Source of the DNA: Ferrimonas senticii DSM 18821
GTDB lineage: Bacteria > Pseudomonadota > Gammaproteobacteria > Enterobacterales > Shewanellaceae
Direction: 5' to 3'
DNA length: 64,000 bases
Assembly: GCF_000422665.1 (NCBI RefSeq)
Contig: NZ_AUGM01000011.1
Location: forward strand, 95,924 to 159,923
Of the stretch, positions 61,701-64,000 are shown piece after piece. The first letter of the stretch is position 1; every line of letters starts with the position of its first letter. The notes beneath the pieces were generated by a model. That model saw only the letters and a list, made by a program, of their open reading frames with translations. It searched no databases and had not been told where the DNA came from. The position numbers were made by a program, and so were the translations under genes.

Positions 61701-64000
61701 CTTCAGCGCCACTGAACTGGTCGTCAGTAAGCTCAGCGGCATCATCGACTGGGGTAACGCTGATGCTGGTGCCGCCACTCTCGGTGGTGGTGCCATCAAA
61801 CACCTCATAGCTAAAGTCGCCGACTTCATCGCTGCCGTTGTAGTCAGCCGGTGCTTGATACAACAAGCCTTCGAGTTGTTCGGCGCTGAGCACTTGGCCT
61901 GCCACCACTGGGGTACCGTCTGCCAACGTAATGGTGCCAATAGTCGGTAAGCCAGTGACGGTGATGGTGAGGTTATCGCCATCAATGTCAGTTGGGGCGG
62001 TTAGGCCAAGTGGGGTGCTACCGCTATCCTCATCGACGTTGATGCTGTTGTTGTCGGCATTAGGCGCGTCATTGACCGGATTGACGGTTACCGTAACGGT
62101 GGCGCTATCGGTGGCACCTTCACGATCTTCAACGGTGTAACTGATGGTTGCTGTGCCATTGAAGTTGGCATTAGGGGTGAAGGTTAGGGTGCCATCGTCG
62201 TTGATGACCACAGTCCCATCAGCGCTGCTGGCGCTGATAACCGTCGGTTGATCCTTAAAGTCGATGTCAAAATCATTGCTGAGGACATCAATGATGACGC
62301 TGGTATCTTCGTCTGTGCTGGCCAGATCATCTTCGGCGACAGGCGCGTCATTGCTGGCGCGGATCCCGATACCCAAAATCGCCTCGGTACCGGTGTTGGT
62401 TACGTAGCTAATTGCAGGGACTAAACCGGTCCAATTTTCGGCGGGCTCAAAGGTAAAGTCGCCGTTCGCCACAATGGTGATGGTGCCTACGCCGGCGATC
62501 TCGATACTTTCACCGGGCAGGGCACTGCCATTGATGCCGTCGACACTGAAACTGGCAATGCTGAGGGTGTCATCGATATCGCTGTCGTTGGCTAGCACAT
62601 TGCCATTAAGCATTTGATCTTCTGTGCCTTCGACAAAGTCGTTGACGGCATCAGTTGGGTCATCAACGGCGGTGATGTCGATAGCCAGTGTGGCACTGTC
62701 ACCGGTGTTGGTGGTGTAGGTTACCGTAGGCACCGCCCCGTTCCAGTTGGCGTCGGGGACAAATTCAAAGCTGCCGTTGGCGTTTAGGCTAAAGGTACCG
62801 ATGCCGGGGATAGGGACTTCGTCGCCGGGGAGGTATTCGGTGGCATCATTGCCAATGGTGAACTTAGCCACTTGCAGTGTGCTATCAACGTCGCTGTCGT
62901 TAGCGAGCACGTTGCCGGTAACGGTGCTGTCTTCAGCGCCGCTGAACTGGTCGTCAATAAGCTCGGCGGCGTCATCGACTGGGGTAACGCTGATGCTGGT
63001 GCTACCGCTCACGGTGGTGGTGCCATCAAACACCTCATAGCCAAAGCCACCAACGGCATCGCTGCCGTTGTAGTCAGCCGGTGCTTGATACAACAAGCCT
63101 TCGAGTTGCTCGGCGCTGAGCACTTGGCCAGTCACCACTGGGGTGCCGTCGGCCAGCGTAATGGTGCCAATAGTCGGTAGACCGGTAACAGTGATGGTGA
63201 GGCTGTCGTTCTCTTCATCAGTCGGAGCGGTGAGGCCAAGGTTGGTGGCGCCGCTCTCTTCCAAGACGCTGATGTTGCTGCTACTGACTTCCGGTGCATC
63301 ATTGCTGGCGGTAACTTGTGGAGCCGCCTGTTGGGCTTCGCCACTGTCTTGGCCATCACTTGGGGTTAGGGTGAAAGGGGGCAGCTCTTGGCCGGAATTG
63401 ACTAAGTTCAGTCCTGCTTGGGTCAGTACCACGTTGCCATTGCCATCGAGGGCATAGTGGGTGGTGTCACTTAACGTGACGGTAACCGTATCGCCCTCTT
63501 CGTCGCTGGTAATGTATGTGGCAACGATATCACCAACGTCAGCGCCGTTGTCTTCGATGAAATTATTGACGGTGGTAATCGTTAGTTCGGGGGCGTCGTT
63601 GGCTGGGCTCACCGTTGGCTCGACCATCACCGGTCGGCCATCTTGCTCTCCGTCGTTGGGGATCAGCAAAAATGGCGGCAGCTCTTGGCCTTGATTGACC
63701 AGATCGGCACCGGCTTGGGTTAATACCACATTGCCGTTGTTATCGAGCGCGTAATAGGTGCCATCAGTGAGGAAGACGATCACTTTATCGCCGTCGGCAT
63801 CAAAGGTGGTGTAACTGGCGACCACATCGCCAGCTGCAACGCCGCTGTCTTCGGTGAAGCTGCTGACGCTGACAAGGTTGAGCTCCGGGGCATCGTTCAG
63901 AGGTTTAACGGTGACGGTGGCGGTGGCGCTGCTGGTACCGCCATTGCCATCGCTGATGCTGTAATCAAAGCTAACGCTGCCGTTGTAGTCGGCATCGGGA
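55747..64000 (-). CDS. Giant LapA-type adhesin with cadherin-like repeats, VWA and RTX, C-terminal 2750 aa
   Basis: The frame is still open at the window end, so the N-terminus (retention module and LapG site) is missing. From N to C: many cadherin/VCBS-like repeats with DADYNGSVSFDYSISDGNGG- and NDAP-type motifs (about 58.2-64 kb), a He_PIG-like Ig domain near 59.95-60.2 kb, an unassigned lectin-like domain (about 57.6-58.2 kb), short RTX repeats, a VWA domain (MIDSSGSLDD, about 56.5-57.2 kb), then RTX repeats (GAGDDIVYGQEGDDTIIGGL) and a type I secretion tail. Secreted by LapBC/TolC and held or released through LapDG, it should mediate surface attachment. Confidence 0.93.
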   Translation of the reverse strand, partial: PDADYNGSVSFDYSISDGNGGTSSATATVTVKPLNDAPELNLVSVSSFTEDSGVAAGDVVASYTTFDADGDKVIVFLTDGTYYALDNNGNVVLTQAGADLVNQGQELPPFLLIPNDGEQDGRPVMVEPTVSPANDAPELTITTVNNFIEDNGADVGDIVATYITSDEEGDTVTVTLSDTTHYALDGNGNVVLTQAGLNLVNSGQELPPFTLTPSDGQDSGEAQQAAPQVTASNDAPEVSSSNISVLEESGATNLGLTAPTDEENDSLTITVTGLPTIGTITLADGTPVVTGQVLSAEQLEGLLYQAPADYNGSDAVGGFGYEVFDGTTTVSGSTSISVTPVDDAAELIDDQFSGAEDSTVTGNVLANDSDVDSTLQVAKFTIGNDATEYLPGDEVPIPGIGTFSLNANGSFEFVPDANWNGAVPTVTYTTNTGDSATLAIDITAVDDPTDAVNDFVEGTEDQMLNGNVLANDSDIDDTLSIASFSVDGINGSALPGESIEIAGVGTITIVANGDFTFEPAENWTGLVPAISYVTNTGTEAILGIGIRASNDAPVAEDDLASTDEDTSVIIDVLSNDFDIDFKDQPTVISASSADGTVVINDDGTLTFTPNANFNGTATISYTVEDREGATDSATVTVTVNPVNDAPNADNNSINVDEDSGSTPLGLTAPTDIDGDNLTITVTGLPTIGTITLADGTPVVAGQVLSAEQLEGLLYQAPADYNGSDEVGDFSYEVFDGTTTESGGTSISVTPVDDAAELTDDQFSGAEDSVVTGNVLANDSDVDSTLRVAKFTIGNDATEYLPGDEVPIPGIGTFSLNANGSFEFVPDANWNGVVPTVTYTTNTGDSATLAIDITAVNDAPNANDDDLTVAEDGELSLDLTGNDGDIDGDLLIITHIDGTALTGNAQTIDLKDGSGSVIVAADGSISFKPAQNYVGEATFDYVISDGELSDSGSVTITITPVDDAPVATDDSAQTTEETEVTIKVLDNDSHPDGDTLTVISASVDPAIGSVTVLPNGTLLFTPAANYFGSATIEYTIRDENGDEASATVSVNVTPVDDPSDLRSDLGNADEDHSVSGNVLANDNDVDNDLAVVGFNIGGDSYGAGDTAILDGIGEITINADGGYTFTPVENWNGTVPQVLYFTNTGMSSTLNITINAVDDPAELSNDSISGQEDTTVDGNVLSNDSDVDTLLLVDSFTIGGDSTVHAAGDSITIDGMGEFTLNANGSYTFIPVANWNGEVPPISYTTNTGDTATLDITIDAVNDAPISESLIDRDSLDHEDISVDISANFDDLESALRFTADGLPDGLTIDPDSGVISGQIANDASSTGSFEVTITATDADGLTTEQTFTWTISNPAPFAFDDSASTEEDRSVIIDVLSNDFDDDSFSITAASSPDGSVTINDDGTLSFTPNADFNGTTSISYTVTDADGASSTATVVVTVKADNADAVINDDSASTNEETPLNGNVLNNDEQDDAALNVVSFEVGGLRYDAGASASIDGIGTITIDSDGSYRFEPATDFNGTVPSITYTTNTGQSATLNITVAAVNDAPIAQDDNINTDEDSAVTIDVLANDNDADNDSLTITAATVPPEQGTVAIVDGKLLFTPAANFNGSATISYQVSDGNGGSDSAQVTVVVEPINDVPTISLGDVAEFTEDSGAAAGDVVVSYSTFDADGDDVTVTLSDTTHYALDDSGNVVLTQAGVDLINQGQPLPQFTLTPNDGSDNGTAVSATPTVTPVDDPSQLLDDNDSGQENQTLTGNVLSNDRDEDTPLTVNNFSVNGQTVSAGNSITIVGIGVITIAASGAYAFEPQAGWDGTVPAITYTTNTGASAKLNITINGSNDSPDAVDDRYQVNENGSIALDLLSNDNDPEGSSLTFSYINGIAVTGAEQTIAISNGTINIDADGNMTFTPDPGFAGDVSFNYTISDGNGGGDSANVAIRVNSVIANDDQASQGQYQVDADFSNGATIPTDSDGNPLFTMTAISFDGSEQIVGEFSTISGQGIGVGDSIRPQGQINDQIEYDPSSGRSEGIKIEFNELVSQVEFSVARLFANENGGEQGVWKAYYQGELVATEVFFTENGATSGSYTIDTGDIVFDTLVFEATENRNGNDDGGDSSDYLLTAISATGANLGDGALITDANGRLQIDDANNGLLANDSDPEGDRFSLTHINGQPVTDGQVITLDSGAQLTINSDGTFSFDSLGIYDDLSAGQVVTERFEYSITDEHGATSTATAEISVIGNNRVGSNDDDILTGGGNDDVLIGDAGGSTPVEVPLNYHYAVMIDSSGSLDDQQLADIQEALLAMIDDMAAHDGNVTIKLIDFDSRVNNPNGAATEFDLADPAQLAAAKAYVNAMDNTSDGATNTGWTNYEAAFADANAWLSSNPADAITENHAIFITDGQPNAYIDSDGNYQYGSASATAWGELVGADGSDELAQLKTLVSSLQAISIGVDADSILASGDNLVGDVDGNGELTASELMNFIDSGNNALLLQDSADLKQALGSILDQQLASLGKDQISGNDGNDIIFGDSPNTDALVQALGLNPAHYPAGSGWKVLLDLENDADRDWTRTDSLDYLRANHPQLAQENVSVTGNVRSGGDDRIDAGAGDDIVYGQEGDDTIIGGLGNDLLSGGVGKDTFVWHQGDADGSTDIIKDLEQFDKLDLSQLLIGETNATIGDYLSVSSDGSDTTIRVDTDGSGSNGDTLTIVLEGVDSSLDELVNDGALVFDSDLDSQNANAGAALQVAPQRPDDTYLP
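61441..61974. repeat. Long direct repeat in the adhesin gene, copy 1
   Basis: This block and 62671-63204 align base for base at an offset of exactly 1230 bp (410 codons). At least 61508-61632 is identical to 62738-62862. Each copy encodes one cadherin-like unit and part of the next. Confidence 0.92.
62671..63204. repeat. Long direct repeat in the adhesin gene, copy 2
   Basis: Second copy of the block at 61441, in frame. Such near-identity between copies suggests recent duplication or gene conversion and can allow recombination that changes adhesin length. Confidence 0.92.

Noticed and set aside
55747..63825. Taking the adhesin start at the first in-window ATG
   Set aside because: The frame continues upstream with the same cadherin-type repeat sequence to the window end, so the gene is partial.

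Overview
This 64 kb window comes from a gammaproteobacterium, most likely an Alteromonadales member close to Ferrimonas or Shewanella. The evidence is the gene order nfuA-comF-bioH-tex-greB-ompR-envZ, a decaheme/MtrB-like/DmsAB respiratory locus, a split flavocytochrome c, and a Lap-type adhesin secretion operon. This placement is inferred from gene content; no 16S rRNA gene is present. Most of the window is moderately GC-rich; a patch around 24.3-27.2 kb is visibly AT-rich.

Region 1 (1-12.4 kb) is core genome. It holds the end of heme O synthase and SCO1 (cytochrome oxidase assembly), a polysaccharide deacetylase flanked by heptamer repeats, a MATE exporter, NfuA, ComF, BioH, a small unrecognised membrane-anchored protein, Tex, GreB, OmpR/EnvZ, a tiny ORF, and ModA. 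A 243-bp MITE-like element follows modA at 12457-12699.

Region 2 (12.7-19 kb) holds a YghU-type glutathione transferase and an apparent catabolic operon on the minus strand (FAD oxidoreductase, enolase-superfamily enzyme, CaiT-like BCCT carrier). A GntR regulator is divergent from it, and the shared intergenic region carries two identical 12-bp palindromes.

Region 3 (19-34 kb) is the respiratory core. Two paralogous DMSO-reductase-like modules lie in tandem. Module A has a Crp-like regulator, decaheme DmsE, barrel DmsF, DmsA, DmsB and a TorD-like chaperone, and so looks built for reduction at the outer surface. Module B has a TorD-like chaperone, ModBC, a paralogous Crp-like regulator, DmsA2 and DmsB2, and has no conduit of its own. 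Both DmsA proteins carry a Tat motif and a possible lipobox. Molybdate uptake genes sit inside module B, while modA lies 16 kb away. The two regulators share a His-His-His/Cys signature.

Region 4 (34-43 kb) holds a LysR gene divergent from a Tat-exported flavoprotein reductase with its separate tetraheme cytochrome, a second LysR, an SDR, an unrecognised membrane protein and a BetT-type choline transporter.

Region 5 (42.7-47.5 kb) is core again: MltC, UbiK, Rep, an exported hypothetical protein, and tRNA-Arg(CCG) plus tRNA-His(GTG).

Region 6 (47.5-64 kb) is a minus-strand Lap operon: a giant cadherin/VWA/RTX adhesin (N-terminus beyond the window), LapB, LapC, a TolC-like channel, an OmpA-like lipoprotein, the LapG protease and the LapD c-di-GMP receptor. 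It should control surface attachment by regulated proteolysis of the adhesin.
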